Assembly: GCF_013409935.1 (NCBI RefSeq)
Contig: NZ_JACCCO010000002.1
Span: 1,488,001-1,552,000, forward strand
DNA: 64,000 nt
Source of the DNA: Streptosporangium sandarakinum
GTDB taxonomy: Bacteria; Actinomycetota; Actinomycetes; Streptosporangiales; Streptosporangiaceae
Direction: 5' to 3'
The translations under genes were made by a program, and so were the position numbers. Positions 26,541 to 35,566 of the stretch are shown piece by piece. The notes below the pieces were generated by a model that saw only the letters and a list, made by a program, of their open reading frames with translations, was not told the DNA's origin and made no database searches. Within the stretch, counting starts at the first letter, position 1. Each line of letters opens with the position of its first letter.

Positions 26541-27083
26541 AGCCTCCTGAACCGCGCGTACGGCCGAGGTGATGCACGGGGTCGCATTGCTGATCGACCG
26601 GCTGACGAGATGCTCGGGGCCGTAGCGGGAGTGGATCTCCGCCAGCCGGTCGGCGACGTCCAAGGGAAGACCGTCCGGGCTGGTGGTCATGTCGGCATAG
26701 GTCAACGCCGTCACCAGCTCAGGGCGCTCAAGGCCGAACTCGGCGTTGAGGGCGTCGAGGAGTCCCCGCTCGGTCGCCTCGTAAACCGCGCAGGAGTGAT
26801 GAGCGACCAGGCGGCAGAGCCGGGCGTCGGCCTGGTGGACATCGCGCAGGTACCGGGCACCGTCGAGCGGATGAAAGCCGGTGTCGACGAGATCGGGCGC
26901 GTAGCCGATGTCGTGCAGCCAGGCCGCGGCGGTCAGCAGGTCGGCTTCCTCGCCGAGGATCGGCGCCAGGGACTCAGCACGCGCGGCCACTCCTTGAGTG
27001 TGCGCCCAGCGGCGCGGCAGCGGTTTGCACAGGAGGGTTTCGGCCAGGTCGCGTGCCCATTCAGCATGTCCCATGCGGCTCAC
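26481..27083 (-). CDS. HD-domain phosphohydrolase
   Basis: The 200-residue product has the HD metal motif WAHTQGV (His), AAWLHDIGYAPDL (HD), and a later VAHHS with another His, as in YfbR/YqeK-like nucleotide phosphohydrolases. The start could be GTG 27083 or ATG 27074; neither has a clear ribosome-binding site. It overlaps the Nudix gene tail-to-tail by 60 nt, so each 3' end is constrained by two reading frames. Confidence 0.82.
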   Translation of the reverse strand: MSRMGHAEWARDLAETLLCKPLPRRWAHTQGVAARAESLAPILGEEADLLTAAAWLHDIGYAPDLVDTGFHPLDGARYLRDVHQADARLCRLVAHHSCAVYEATERGLLDALNAEFGLERPELVTALTYADMTTSPDGLPLDVADRLAEIHSRYGPEHLVSRSISNATPCITSAVRAVQEALADVRRRPAVEEVTDPQAH

Positions 27084-27141
27084 GATAGACGCCGGCCCCG
27101 GGGAGGCTTCCAGGGTCGGCGCCGGGACGTCCTCAGACGTC

Positions 27142-27615
27142 TCAATCGGGGGCAGGCCGGACGAACCGGCCTTTTCCGTGCGCGGTGGTGATCAACCCTT
27201 CGCGCTCCAGCTCGGCCAGGGCGTGGCGGACGGTGTTGCGCGAGGCCCGGTGCCGGCGGCACAGCGCGTGCTCGCTGGGCAGCAGGGCCCCGGAGGGCAG
27301 CGCTCCAGTGCGGATCTGCTCGCGTAGGCCGCGGGCGATCGCCTGGTAGCGGTAGGCCGCCTGCCGGTCCGGGTCATCGCATCTGACGACGCGGCCCTTG
27401 CCGGGCAGGGTGATGATGAGGCCCTCGTCTTCCAGGACCGCCAGGCCGCGCCGGGCCGTGGAGCGGGCGATGCGGAACCGGTCGGCGAGGGCCGTTTCTG
27501 AGGGCAGGGTGCTGCCCGGCGGGTAGGTCCCCGCGGTGATCTGCGCGCGGAGCCGATCGGCGAGCTGGTGGTAGACCCGCCCGCCGGTCAGCCACCTGCT
27601 CTCAGCAACCGACAT
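27142..27615 (-). CDS. Protein of two tandem GntR winged-helix domains
   Basis: The 157-residue protein is made of two consecutive GntR DNA-binding domains and nothing else: domain 1 (~15-75: LADRLRAQITAGTYPPGSTL, ARSTARRGLAVLEDEGLI, GKGRVV) and domain 2 (~90-155: ARGLREQIRTGALPSGALL, ASRNTVRHALAELEREGLI, GKGRFV). There is no ligand or dimerisation domain. The duplication implies binding of paired half-sites as a monomer, which is unusual for GntR. It is 12 nt downstream of a hypothetical gene. Confidence 0.85.
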   Translation of the reverse strand: MSVAESRWLTGGRVYHQLADRLRAQITAGTYPPGSTLPSETALADRFRIARSTARRGLAVLEDEGLIITLPGKGRVVRCDDPDRQAAYRYQAIARGLREQIRTGALPSGALLPSEHALCRRHRASRNTVRHALAELEREGLITTAHGKGRFVRPAPD

Positions 27616-27627
27616 CGAAGGCCGGGT

Positions 27628-27990
27628 TCAGGAGCGGTAGGCCTGGCGGATCTGGCTGAGGTCCAGGCCGAGCTCTTCCTGCTCGCCGTCGCGCCAGCCG
27701 GCCCGTGCCGCCTCAGCGATCCGGTCGGCCGCGGGGAACAGCTTCAGGCACGAGACGCGCTCGTCGTGCTCGGCGCCCCAGTAGTACCACTGGAACGCCA
27801 GGTGGGCGTAGACGCGGCGGGTGCGGAAGGCGCTGTCGGTGACGTCCAGGCACGGCCGGTTCTTGCTGTCGGTGATCAGGACCGCGATGATCTCCCGGTT
27901 GATCAGCTCGTTGCGGAGTGCGGTGAGCAGCTCCACCTGGTAGGCGTGCTGGCTTTCTTTCACGGTGCCCATGACTGTTTCGGCTCCCAT
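27628..27990 (-). CDS. Hypothetical AICE protein, 114-120 aa
   Basis: The start is ATG 27990 or ATG 27972 (MGTVKES). The product is mixed alpha/beta with an aromatic block AHLAFQWYYWGAEHDER and an acidic C-terminus. The segment REIIAVLITDSKNRPCLDV looks like a beta-strand/turn of a PAS- or UvrX-like fold, but I recognise no family. It heads a two-gene unit with the double-GntR gene and is divergent from the second DUF5919-type gene. Confidence 0.65.
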   Translation of the reverse strand: MGAETVMGTVKESQHAYQVELLTALRNELINREIIAVLITDSKNRPCLDVTDSAFRTRRVYAHLAFQWYYWGAEHDERVSCLKLFPAADRIAEAARAGWRDGEQEELGLDLSQIRQAYRS

Positions 27991-28075
27991 CGGATGGTGG
28001 AGGGCGAAGACCCCGGATCAGGTGGGGTCACATGCCGATGAGCTTCGTCGCCGGAGAGGGACTCGTGGACCGCAA

Positions 28076-28110
28076 GTTAGGGACGTCTAGGGACGTCTTA
28101 TGTTAACGTC
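28076..28110 (+). promoter_or_regulatory. Promoter of second DUF5919-type gene with doubled operator
   Basis: A direct repeat GGGACGTCT sits at 28080-28088 and 28090-28098, immediately before TATGTT (28099-28104), a fair -10. The GACGTC core is shared with the promoter of the paralogue at 25321. A 10-nt spacing puts both copies on one DNA face. Confidence 0.5.
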
Positions 28111-28151
28111 GCAGGCACCGGCCCTCCTGCTGTGGAAGGTGCGTCCCTGTT

Positions 28152-28883
28152 ATGAACGAAAACCTCCGGCACGCCCTTATTCGGGCGCGACTGCAGCCCG
28201 TCGACATCGCCGCCCGCCTGGCGGTCGACCCCAAGACCGTCGCCCGCTGGATCAGTGGCCGCATCCCTCACCCCCGTCACCGCCTCGCGGTCGCCGATCT
28301 CCTCGGAGCCGAGGAGAGGGACCTGTGGCCCGACGCCACCCGCGGCCGGCGCGTCCCCGACGAGATCAAGGCGATCTACCCTCATCGCTGGGCTGTCCCG
28401 GCCGATGTCTGGCGCACCTTCTTCGAGGCCGCGGAGGAAGAGATCGGCATCCTCGTCTACAGCGGCCTGTTCCTCGCCGAAGACGCCGGCCTCCTGCGCA
28501 TCCTGACCCAACGAGCACGGGCAGGGGTGCGGGTCCGCATCCTCCTGGGCGACCCCGACAGCCCGGACGTTGCCGCCCGGGGCGTCGAGGAGGGCATCGG
28601 CGGCGACGTCATGGCCGCCCGCGTCCGCAACACCCTGGCCCTCTACCGGCCCCTCCAGGACGTCGAGGGCATCGAGATCCGTCTCCACCGCACGGTGCTG
28701 TACAACTCGATCTATCGAGCCGACGACAGCCTGTTGGTCAACCTCCACGCCTACGGCACCCGAGCCTCCGAAGCCCCGGTCATCTACCTGGCCAGAATCG
28801 AGAGCGGCAACGCCGCGACGACCTACCTCGACAGCTTCGAACGCGTCTGGTCCAGCACCGAAACAGCAGTTCAAAGGACCTGA
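28152..28883 (+). CDS. XRE-type HTH + degenerate PLD-like (DUF5919-type) protein, copy 2
   Basis: This 243-residue protein is a clear paralogue of the product at 25321: same HTH (VDIAARLAVDPKTVARW), IYPHRWAVP, LVYSGLFLAEDAG, RVRILLGDPD, LHRTVLYNSIYR and DDSLLVN. The HKD Lys is again missing. Most divergence lies in the linker after the HTH and at the C-terminus. Two copies in one element flanking the Nudix-HD-GntR block suggest either a recent duplication or two regulators with different specificities. Confidence 0.75.
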   Translation: MNENLRHALIRARLQPVDIAARLAVDPKTVARWISGRIPHPRHRLAVADLLGAEERDLWPDATRGRRVPDEIKAIYPHRWAVPADVWRTFFEAAEEEIGILVYSGLFLAEDAGLLRILTQRARAGVRVRILLGDPDSPDVAARGVEEGIGGDVMAARVRNTLALYRPLQDVEGIEIRLHRTVLYNSIYRADDSLLVNLHAYGTRASEAPVIYLARIESGNAATTYLDSFERVWSSTETAVQRT

Positions 28884-29355
28884 CAGTTCTTCATTCAAGA
28901 TCGAACGTAACTTATCTGTTCGCTTTCAAGGGCGGTCCGCTCCGCGGCCCGCCGCGCGTGCGCGGTCGCCGGCCGCGCTGCGGCTCTTCGGCCGGTCGCG
29001 CCCGGCGCCGCCCACGCGCCAGATTCATCGGGTGAACCTCTTGAGCAGGACAAGCCTTCAGGTGGTCGAAGCGGTCTCTCCGCAAGGCTGCCGCGCCGCT
29101 TCCGTTGCTAATGACGGTCGCGGGCACGTCCCCGATCTGGCAGAGCGGAGCGGATGCCTACTTCCGTTGCAAGATCTCCGAGATCTTTCGCCCGAGACTG
29201 GTGCCGTTGCCGACTCGGCCGGACGGGGACGTGCCGCACCTGATAGACCGTGGCGTGAGCCCACCCGCGCAGGAGGAACCCCTTTCACACGTTGGTGAGC
29301 GGCCAGCTCTGAGCAAGACCGGGGCCTGCACGGGTCACCGGGGTCACCGACGGCT
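28884..29355. other. Intergenic stretch before the IS110 element
   Basis: No convincing gene is present in ~470 nt. The first third is an almost pure GC block with CGCGCG-type repeats. Short frames here lack ribosome-binding sites and protein-like composition. It may contain the original downstream sequence of the DUF5919-type gene before IS insertion. Confidence 0.4.
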
Positions 29356-29445
29356 CATCGGATGGTAGGCCGCAGAGCCTTGTCATTAGGGCGCCGCACG
29401 ACCCCGCCACGGGCAGAGGAGCAACCGGAGCAGCGGAGGTGAACA

Positions 29446-30681
29446 GTGCGCGTCTTCTGCGGAATCGACTGGGCCGAGCGCCATCACGACGTGGCGTTGG
29501 TGGACGAGAGCGGAACCGTGATCGCCCAACGGCGGATCACCGAGACCGTGCAGGGCTACCAGGAACTCCTGAACATGCTCGCCGAGGCCGGCGACGGCCC
29601 GGAGGCCCCGATCCCGGTCGCAATCGAAACACCTCGTGGCCTGCTGGTGGCGTGCCTGCGCGCCTGCGGCCGCCCGGTGTTCGCCATCAACCCCTTCAGC
29701 GCCTCCCGCTACCGGGAACGGCACGCGATCTCCCGCAAGAAGTCCGACCGCCAGGACGCCATCGTGCTGGCCAACATCCTGCGCACCGACATGGCCATGC
29801 ACCGGCCGCTGCCGGCCGACACCCACCAGGCCCAAGCGGTCACGGTACTGGCCCGCGCCCAGCAGGATGCCGTCTGGCGAGTGCACCGCACCGGCAACGA
29901 GCTGCGCTCGGTGCTGCGTGAGTACTACCCCGCCTTCCTGGAGCTGTTCGCCGCCCAGGAGGGCGGAGTCAGCTGCCGTGAGGCCCGCGCGATCCTGGCC
30001 ATCGCCCCGACCCCCGCCGCAGCCGCCCGGCTGAGCCGGCCGCAGATCCGCGCCGCCCTCAAGCGCAGCGGCCGGATCTATCACCTGCAGTCCTGGACCG
30101 AGAAGATCCACACCGGGCTGCGCGTCGAGCACCTGCGCCAACCCGGCCCCGTCGAAGAGGCCTACGGCCACCAAGTGCTGGCGCTGCTGGCGGTGCTGGA
30201 CGCCGCTTGCACCTCGGCCGCGGCTCTGGAAGAGGCCGCCATCGCCGCGTTCCGCGCCCACCCCGACCACGCGATCATCACCAGCTTCCCCGGCCTGGGT
30301 GACCTGACCGGCGCCCGACTGCTCGGTGAGATCGGCGACGACCGCACCCGCTTCGCCGACGCCCGAGCGCTCAAGGCATATGCGGGCGCGGCCCCGGTCA
30401 CCCGAGCCAGCGGACGCAGCCGCGCCGTGATGCACCGTCGGGTCAAGAACCAGCGCCTGGCCGCGGTCGGGTATGTGTGGGCATTCGCCGCTCTGACCGC
30501 CTCACCTGGAGCGCGAGGCCACTACGACCGGCGCAAAGACCAGGGCGAGCGCCACGCCGCCGCCCTGCGCAACCTCTACAACCGCTTCCTCGGGTGCCTG
30601 TTTCACTGCCTGACCACCCGCCAGACCTACCGGGAACAAGCGGCGTTCCCCGCATCGACCGAGCAGCCCGCCGCAGCGTAA
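29446..30681 (+). CDS. IS110-family DEDD transposase
   Basis: The 411-residue protein has an N-terminal RuvC-like DEDD domain (FCGIDWAERHHDVALVDE with the first Asp, AIETPRG with Glu, SDRQDAIVLANILRTD with the last Asps), a helical middle, and the C-terminal Tnp20 domain (FPGLGDLTGARLLGEIGD, followed by the serine region ASGRS). Length is normal and no disruption is seen, so it is probably active. GGAGGTGAACA precedes the GTG start. Confidence 0.92.
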   Translation: MRVFCGIDWAERHHDVALVDESGTVIAQRRITETVQGYQELLNMLAEAGDGPEAPIPVAIETPRGLLVACLRACGRPVFAINPFSASRYRERHAISRKKSDRQDAIVLANILRTDMAMHRPLPADTHQAQAVTVLARAQQDAVWRVHRTGNELRSVLREYYPAFLELFAAQEGGVSCREARAILAIAPTPAAAARLSRPQIRAALKRSGRIYHLQSWTEKIHTGLRVEHLRQPGPVEEAYGHQVLALLAVLDAACTSAAALEEAAIAAFRAHPDHAIITSFPGLGDLTGARLLGEIGDDRTRFADARALKAYAGAAPVTRASGRSRAVMHRRVKNQRLAAVGYVWAFAALTASPGARGHYDRRKDQGERHAAALRNLYNRFLGCLFHCLTTRQTYREQAAFPASTEQPAAA

Positions 30682-30699
30682 GCCGGCCGGGCTGAGCCC

Positions 30700-30805
30700 T
30701 GTTGCCGCTGGGGGCTTCGCAGCCCCCAGACCCCCGCGCGCCGGAGCAACCGCCGGCGCGCCCACTGTCATGCCCACGACCCGCCGCTCGCGCCGGCGGT
30801 CACTC
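30700..30805 (+). ncRNA. Candidate IS110 bridge RNA in the right arm
   Basis: Directly after the transposase stop three stems occur in tandem: CTGGGGGCT/AGCCCCCAG (30708-30729, 9 bp, TCGC loop), GCGCGCCGG/CCGGCGCGC (30736-30761, 9 bp) and CCGCCG/CGGCGG (30781-30799). IS1111-type members of the IS110 family encode their bridge RNA downstream of the transposase, and this is the only structured non-coding segment of the element. The assignment is inference from position and folding potential. Confidence 0.45.
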
Positions 30806-30959
30806 CGGACCGGGTTGACACGCCCCGCCCATCGGATGTCTCGGGCCTAGCGGCCCTGCGCTACGGGTCGGCTTGCCACCGAATGACTCAGGTGTCACTT
30901 ACCGACTCCGATCCTCATAGGATTGCAGCTCCTCAACAGTGAGCCCAACGTCATCGGTG

Positions 30960-33509
30960 TCAGTAGTCTCCACCGAATTCAGCGAATACGGCTTCGATGC
31001 TGGCCTTTGTTGTGCACTCATCAAGCCGTTCAGTGATTATGTCGGTGGTTAGATCGAGGGCCTTCAACTCATCGGATACCTTGATGACTGCAACAACTCG
31101 CCGTACCTTGTCATGGTGCGCCCGAGCCCACCGGCTAAGAGCAGCCCACTTCGGGCCGGTGTCCCACCCCTGGTGACCGTGCGGATCGACCACATCGACC
31201 ACGATCGCACCGTCAACTTCATGGAAGAAGAGGAAGTCTGGGTACATCAGTGCCCATCCTTCACCGTCGGGGTAAGGAACTCCCAAGCCATGCTTCGACC
31301 TGGCCGGATTCCGGTACCACCCGACCAGTGTCGCGTACCCGATCTCCTTCTCAAGCACGTCAATCTCCCACGCAGAGCCGGGCTTGAAAGGATACTTCCC
31401 TTCCGGAACGACACGATGGTCCGACGGCGCGACATACAAGTGCTTGTCGTACACCGGAACTGGCGAGGTAACCGCGTGCTCCCCGCTTCCCGTGATCGTC
31501 TCTGATGGGGCTGAGACGCTTGCGGGGATTTCGATGTCGACAGCTAGAGTTCCGACCCTCGGGTTCCATGCTCCCTCGAAGTCAAGACGAGCTTGTTTAC
31601 CCAACATGGAAACCTGATTGGCGTATTGAACTCGCCAGGCCTCGCTCTGGTCAGCGGCGGCTGCCTCGACGGCCTTCTTGAAGGCTATCGCCATCTCTTT
31701 TGTTTTCACTAGAGCAGCTACATGTGCTTTCGCCTCGTACGGATCATCCATCTCGTCGCAGAGGGTATTCCAATACCACTTCGCAGTGGCATCGGGCAGC
31801 GCACGAACCGCAGCGTTGAATTGCGTGTCGATGTCCTGGACCTTGGTTGAGATCGACTGCTGGTTATCGCTCTCCACGAACTGACCGCGTCGGTTGTCCC
31901 AGACAGTTTCGGAGATGTCAAGCTCCATCACGTCGTTGACAAGTTCCTGAATCTCCGCAGCGCGCACAGCAACCTCGGTTTTGATTGCTCCGACAAGGCG
32001 GGCCTGTGCCTGTGCGCTGGCGTTAGCTACTAGGTTGTGGCCGCGGAGAAGCCGAGCGAGGCCGAGGAGCCGGTCAGTCTGCGAGCGCCATGGTTTCTTG
32101 GCTCGGGCGACCGACGGCAAAGCTCCAAGAAGAGCGAAGCACTCCGACGGAATGGCCGTGTTCTTCACGCAATCGACTGGCTCTACGGCGATTTCGATGT
32201 CACCGCCCGTATCCTCACCGAGTGCCTGGACGACCTTAGCGACTTCACTCTTCGAGTAATGAGGAAGGTAGAGCGTTACCGAGTTCAGAGATTCGTCGGT
32301 TTCAATACGCTCCGCAAGCGGTGTGCGGACCATACGGCCGATCAGCTGCGCAATATTCGTGTAGTCCTTGGCAACACGTAACGAGAGCATCACCTCGGCA
32401 CGTGGGCAGTCCCACCCGGTCGTCAGAGCGCTCTTAAATAGGACCACACGAACCCGGCTGTCAGCCGCGATCCGGTCCGGGGCGATATAGCGGACCTCTC
32501 GGTCACCTGGCAGTGTCAGAGTGGCGTGGGACTCGAAAGAGTGCGCAATAGCGTCCCCCTTCAATAGCAACCATTCCGACTCCAGAGAAGATAGATATGA
32601 ACCGAGTTCAGCGTCCGAGGTACCCGGACGGACTTGGATCACCAGGAGGGGTTCGACCAAGGGCGCCCCGGTCAATTCCGTGTAAGCCCGCCATCTCTCG
32701 TCGAACTCCTTCAGGGTGACGACTGATTGCGCCAAAAGCGTCGACTCGGCGGCCTGGCTTTCGCCTGGGTGGCGGACGATGATTCTGTCCTTCAATAGAC
32801 CCGATTCACGGACTTCCGAGACCGGTACCTCGATCATCTCCAACGACCGGCCGGCCCGGTCCATCGCTCTCTTGAAGCGCTCCGGCGTGGCGGTGATCCC
32901 GAAGATTACCGGCGCTGCCGGATGCGGTCGTCCCGTGAAGTGGTCGGCTGTGCCGCCATGGCTTATCCGTTCGATGATCGTGGCTGCGTCCCTCTTCGCC
33001 TCAACGCCCTTATGGGCCTCATCGATGACAAGAAGGAAGTTCGAGCCATACGCCTCGACGGTGTTCGCAACGATCTCCCATAGCCCATTCTCACGGCTGT
33101 TTGAAGGCTGCATCGAGGTGGTGCCCTTACCGAACAGATGGATGTGCGCGAAGTGGATACGGCCACGGTCAAGTCGCTTCTGGTCAAACGCCGTATCAAT
33201 CTCGACCAAATCGCCATCGGTTAACTGGGCAGAGGCCAATAACATCTTGTCAAGTGTTTGACGGTTCAGAGCTGGGTCGTCGGTGACCCATAAGATTGCC
33301 AGGCCAGGGTTCCCCTCGGTGGTTTCATCACCGAAGATGAGCCGCTCCAAGACGGAGGTTGCAATAACAGTCTTTCCCGCGCCCGTCGGAGCCGAGAGCC
33401 CAACAGCGGTCTTCTTGGCACGCTCTATGAACACACGCTGAGCGTCACGTACTTCCTCGACGCACAATGTCACGGCATTAGACTGGTAGGGAGTGAGAGT
33501 GAAGCTCAC
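30960..33509 (-). CDS. res: Type III restriction enzyme, Res subunit
   Basis: The 849-residue protein is an SF2 DEAD/DEAH translocase: Walker A SAPTGAGKT (~39-47), LLVIDEAHKG (~160), SAT-like FGITATPERF, and motif VI IAQLIGRMVRTP. The C-terminus has a nuclease-like PDFLFFHEVDGAIVVDVVDPHG segment (~770-790), where a PD-(D/E)xK active site is expected, although the final E-x-K is not obvious. Its ATG overlaps the mod stop (ATGA). It should act with Mod to cut unmodified DNA between head-to-head sites. Confidence 0.88.
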   Translation of the reverse strand: MSFTLTPYQSNAVTLCVEEVRDAQRVFIERAKKTAVGLSAPTGAGKTVIATSVLERLIFGDETTEGNPGLAILWVTDDPALNRQTLDKMLLASAQLTDGDLVEIDTAFDQKRLDRGRIHFAHIHLFGKGTTSMQPSNSRENGLWEIVANTVEAYGSNFLLVIDEAHKGVEAKRDAATIIERISHGGTADHFTGRPHPAAPVIFGITATPERFKRAMDRAGRSLEMIEVPVSEVRESGLLKDRIIVRHPGESQAAESTLLAQSVVTLKEFDERWRAYTELTGAPLVEPLLVIQVRPGTSDAELGSYLSSLESEWLLLKGDAIAHSFESHATLTLPGDREVRYIAPDRIAADSRVRVVLFKSALTTGWDCPRAEVMLSLRVAKDYTNIAQLIGRMVRTPLAERIETDESLNSVTLYLPHYSKSEVAKVVQALGEDTGGDIEIAVEPVDCVKNTAIPSECFALLGALPSVARAKKPWRSQTDRLLGLARLLRGHNLVANASAQAQARLVGAIKTEVAVRAAEIQELVNDVMELDISETVWDNRRGQFVESDNQQSISTKVQDIDTQFNAAVRALPDATAKWYWNTLCDEMDDPYEAKAHVAALVKTKEMAIAFKKAVEAAAADQSEAWRVQYANQVSMLGKQARLDFEGAWNPRVGTLAVDIEIPASVSAPSETITGSGEHAVTSPVPVYDKHLYVAPSDHRVVPEGKYPFKPGSAWEIDVLEKEIGYATLVGWYRNPARSKHGLGVPYPDGEGWALMYPDFLFFHEVDGAIVVDVVDPHGHQGWDTGPKWAALSRWARAHHDKVRRVVAVIKVSDELKALDLTTDIITERLDECTTKASIEAVFAEFGGDY

Positions 33510-35566
33510 TGGGCCGCCTCCACGTTTATTTCAAAGTTCCTCAAGTACGACTCATAGAGTCGGTATGTGCGGATCCCTCGGGGCAGCCGCCCTGTGACAT
33601 CCTCGAAGTCAGAAGGGGAGTCGGTTACTACGAACACCAGCGGGGGCGGCTTCTGGAGCGCGGACATCGCAGCGACAAAGGACTCGCTCGCGTCGACATC
33701 AACGAGAACCGCGTACCGGTCCGAAAGCGCCCACCCCTCGGACGGCTCCTTAGATATACACCTCCCTATCGCTCCGGCCTGCATCCAGAGCAGCGGTGCG
33801 ATCGCCTCGAAATCACGGGCGCGAGAGACACGGTCAGGATCTAGGTAGGTGAGGTCAAAGAATTCGACGGTGGCGCTCAAGCCATTCGAGTAGATGGAGC
33901 CATCAGGACGGGTTCCGGTAACGACAGTAGTAATGCGAGGCTGAGTGACATACCTACATACTCCTCTCGCCTCCCATTCGGGATCCCCAGGGCTACACCC
34001 GGCCGCGCGGAGCGCCTTGGAATCCTTGGCCCCTACTTCGTTGTTTGTGACCAGAATTGACTGGCGAGTCCCGCCATCTTCAGCATTGAGGCGCGCCACA
34101 GCCTCGGTCGTCGAGCCCGAGCCTCCAAAGAAGTCGAGGATTACTGCGTCAGACGGAGCTATCGCAGAAAACCACCGCATCAAGACTTCGTGATCTTTGG
34201 GGAACGGAAAGCGTTTATCGCCGAGTATAGCTTCCAGCCGCTTCGAGCCCGGCATGCGAGGTGTCGTAAACGTTGCATAGGGAACTTGAACAGCCTGATC
34301 CACAAGTAGCCGCTTTATCCGTGGCGTAGTTGTTTCATCCGGACCAAACAAAATGCGATTATCTTTGAGGCGTTCCTCCATTGCATCAGGATCCAATCGC
34401 CAACCATTTGCAGGCATGCGGACAGGCTTACCCGTCTTCGGATGGTGGAGGTCATATCTCAGATTTTCGCGCGGACTTGGACTACTAAGATCTCCTGCCT
34501 GAAAGACGCGACCTTGATCATCAATCTGGTCATAACGGAATACGGCTGGCCCGAGGACATTCCGAAGTGGGCGCAGAGCCGCACGGTAGATCTTGGTTGC
34601 CTCGCTGGGGTCGTGTCCCGACTCTTCCCATGCCTTCTTAGCGGTTTCCAACGCTAGGTCAATGCCTGGCTTGACGACTCGCCAACGGACTTCATTTTCG
34701 GCGAGCGTCGACTCATCCCTTGCGTACGCCAACATATAGTCCACCCCGCCAGCGGTGTAGCGAGCGTCGTTCTTGCCGCTGCCTTGCCAGACGATATTTG
34801 CAATGAAATTCTGAGGGCCGAAGACCTGATCCATCAACATTCGGAGACGATGGTGTTCTTCGTCGCCAATCGCTACGAGGATAATCCCTGTATCCTTAAG
34901 GAGGTCTCGTGCGAACGTCAGACGTCGCTCCATAAACGAGAGCCACTTGGAATGCTTGAAAACATCCTGGTCCGCGATATATCTATCACTGTAAATCCAA
35001 CTCTGATTCCCGGTATTGTACGGCGGGTCAATATAGATGAGATCTATTGCCTTGCGGTGGGTCATCTTTAGCGCTTGTAGCGCATGATAATTTTCGCCAT
35101 TGATGACGACATGGCATGGGACGTTAGGCTGTCCGCGCTCGATCCGATGAATCGGCTTCAGACCGGGATAAACTGGCTCACCGAAATCCCGCACGACGAC
35201 TAGGTCGGCAACTGGAACGGGTTCCTCTACATCGGCCAGGTAGGCCAAGCGCTCAATCCCTGCACTGACGACCTTGAGGACACGCCAAGTTTGTTCTTGC
35301 CCGCCATGAACCGAGTCACGGCGCACTACCTTCACACCGCGCTTTACCGGATGCTCCGGAAGCCTCACCGACTCGGGAAGATGCTTCTCGAAAACTAGTC
35401 CGAACTTCCGGCCTTCGCGTATCGCATCTACTTCGCGGGCGAGCGTGACGGCTAGCGCGGGATCCAGTGCGCGGACCCGGGCAAGCGCATCATCAAGGAC
35501 GTTCGATCCTGGTTTGTTGCCCACAACCTTGGGCGCAGGGTTGGTTGGAGAGGGGGCTTCAGTCAC
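33506..35566 (-). CDS. mod: Type III modification methyltransferase, Mod subunit
   Basis: The 686-residue protein has catalytic motif IV IDPPYNTG (DPPY at 180-183) before the SAM-binding motif I ILDFFGGSGSTTEAV (~470-480), the beta-class order of N6-adenine Type III Mods. Between them lies a ~250-residue target-recognition region. It is coupled to res by a 4-nt overlap. Motifs are intact, unlike the methylase at 44280. The gene is less GC-rich than the AICE backbone, suggesting separate acquisition. Confidence 0.9.
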   Translation of the reverse strand: MTEAPSPTNPAPKVVGNKPGSNVLDDALARVRALDPALAVTLAREVDAIREGRKFGLVFEKHLPESVRLPEHPVKRGVKVVRRDSVHGGQEQTWRVLKVVSAGIERLAYLADVEEPVPVADLVVVRDFGEPVYPGLKPIHRIERGQPNVPCHVVINGENYHALQALKMTHRKAIDLIYIDPPYNTGNQSWIYSDRYIADQDVFKHSKWLSFMERRLTFARDLLKDTGIILVAIGDEEHHRLRMLMDQVFGPQNFIANIVWQGSGKNDARYTAGGVDYMLAYARDESTLAENEVRWRVVKPGIDLALETAKKAWEESGHDPSEATKIYRAALRPLRNVLGPAVFRYDQIDDQGRVFQAGDLSSPSPRENLRYDLHHPKTGKPVRMPANGWRLDPDAMEERLKDNRILFGPDETTTPRIKRLLVDQAVQVPYATFTTPRMPGSKRLEAILGDKRFPFPKDHEVLMRWFSAIAPSDAVILDFFGGSGSTTEAVARLNAEDGGTRQSILVTNNEVGAKDSKALRAAGCSPGDPEWEARGVCRYVTQPRITTVVTGTRPDGSIYSNGLSATVEFFDLTYLDPDRVSRARDFEAIAPLLWMQAGAIGRCISKEPSEGWALSDRYAVLVDVDASESFVAAMSALQKPPPLVFVVTDSPSDFEDVTGRLPRGIRTYRLYESYLRNFEINVEAAQ

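Larger units (their letters stand above)
29356..30838 (+). mobile_element. IS110-family insertion sequence
   Basis: The transposase at 29446-30681 is flanked by the 9-bp repeat CATCGGATG at 29356-29364 and 30830-30838. IS110 elements lack long inverted repeats and recombine at a short core, so this repeat probably marks the ends. The left non-coding arm is short (~80 nt) and the right arm long (~150 nt) with three hairpins. The ends are inferred from this one repeat. Confidence 0.65.
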
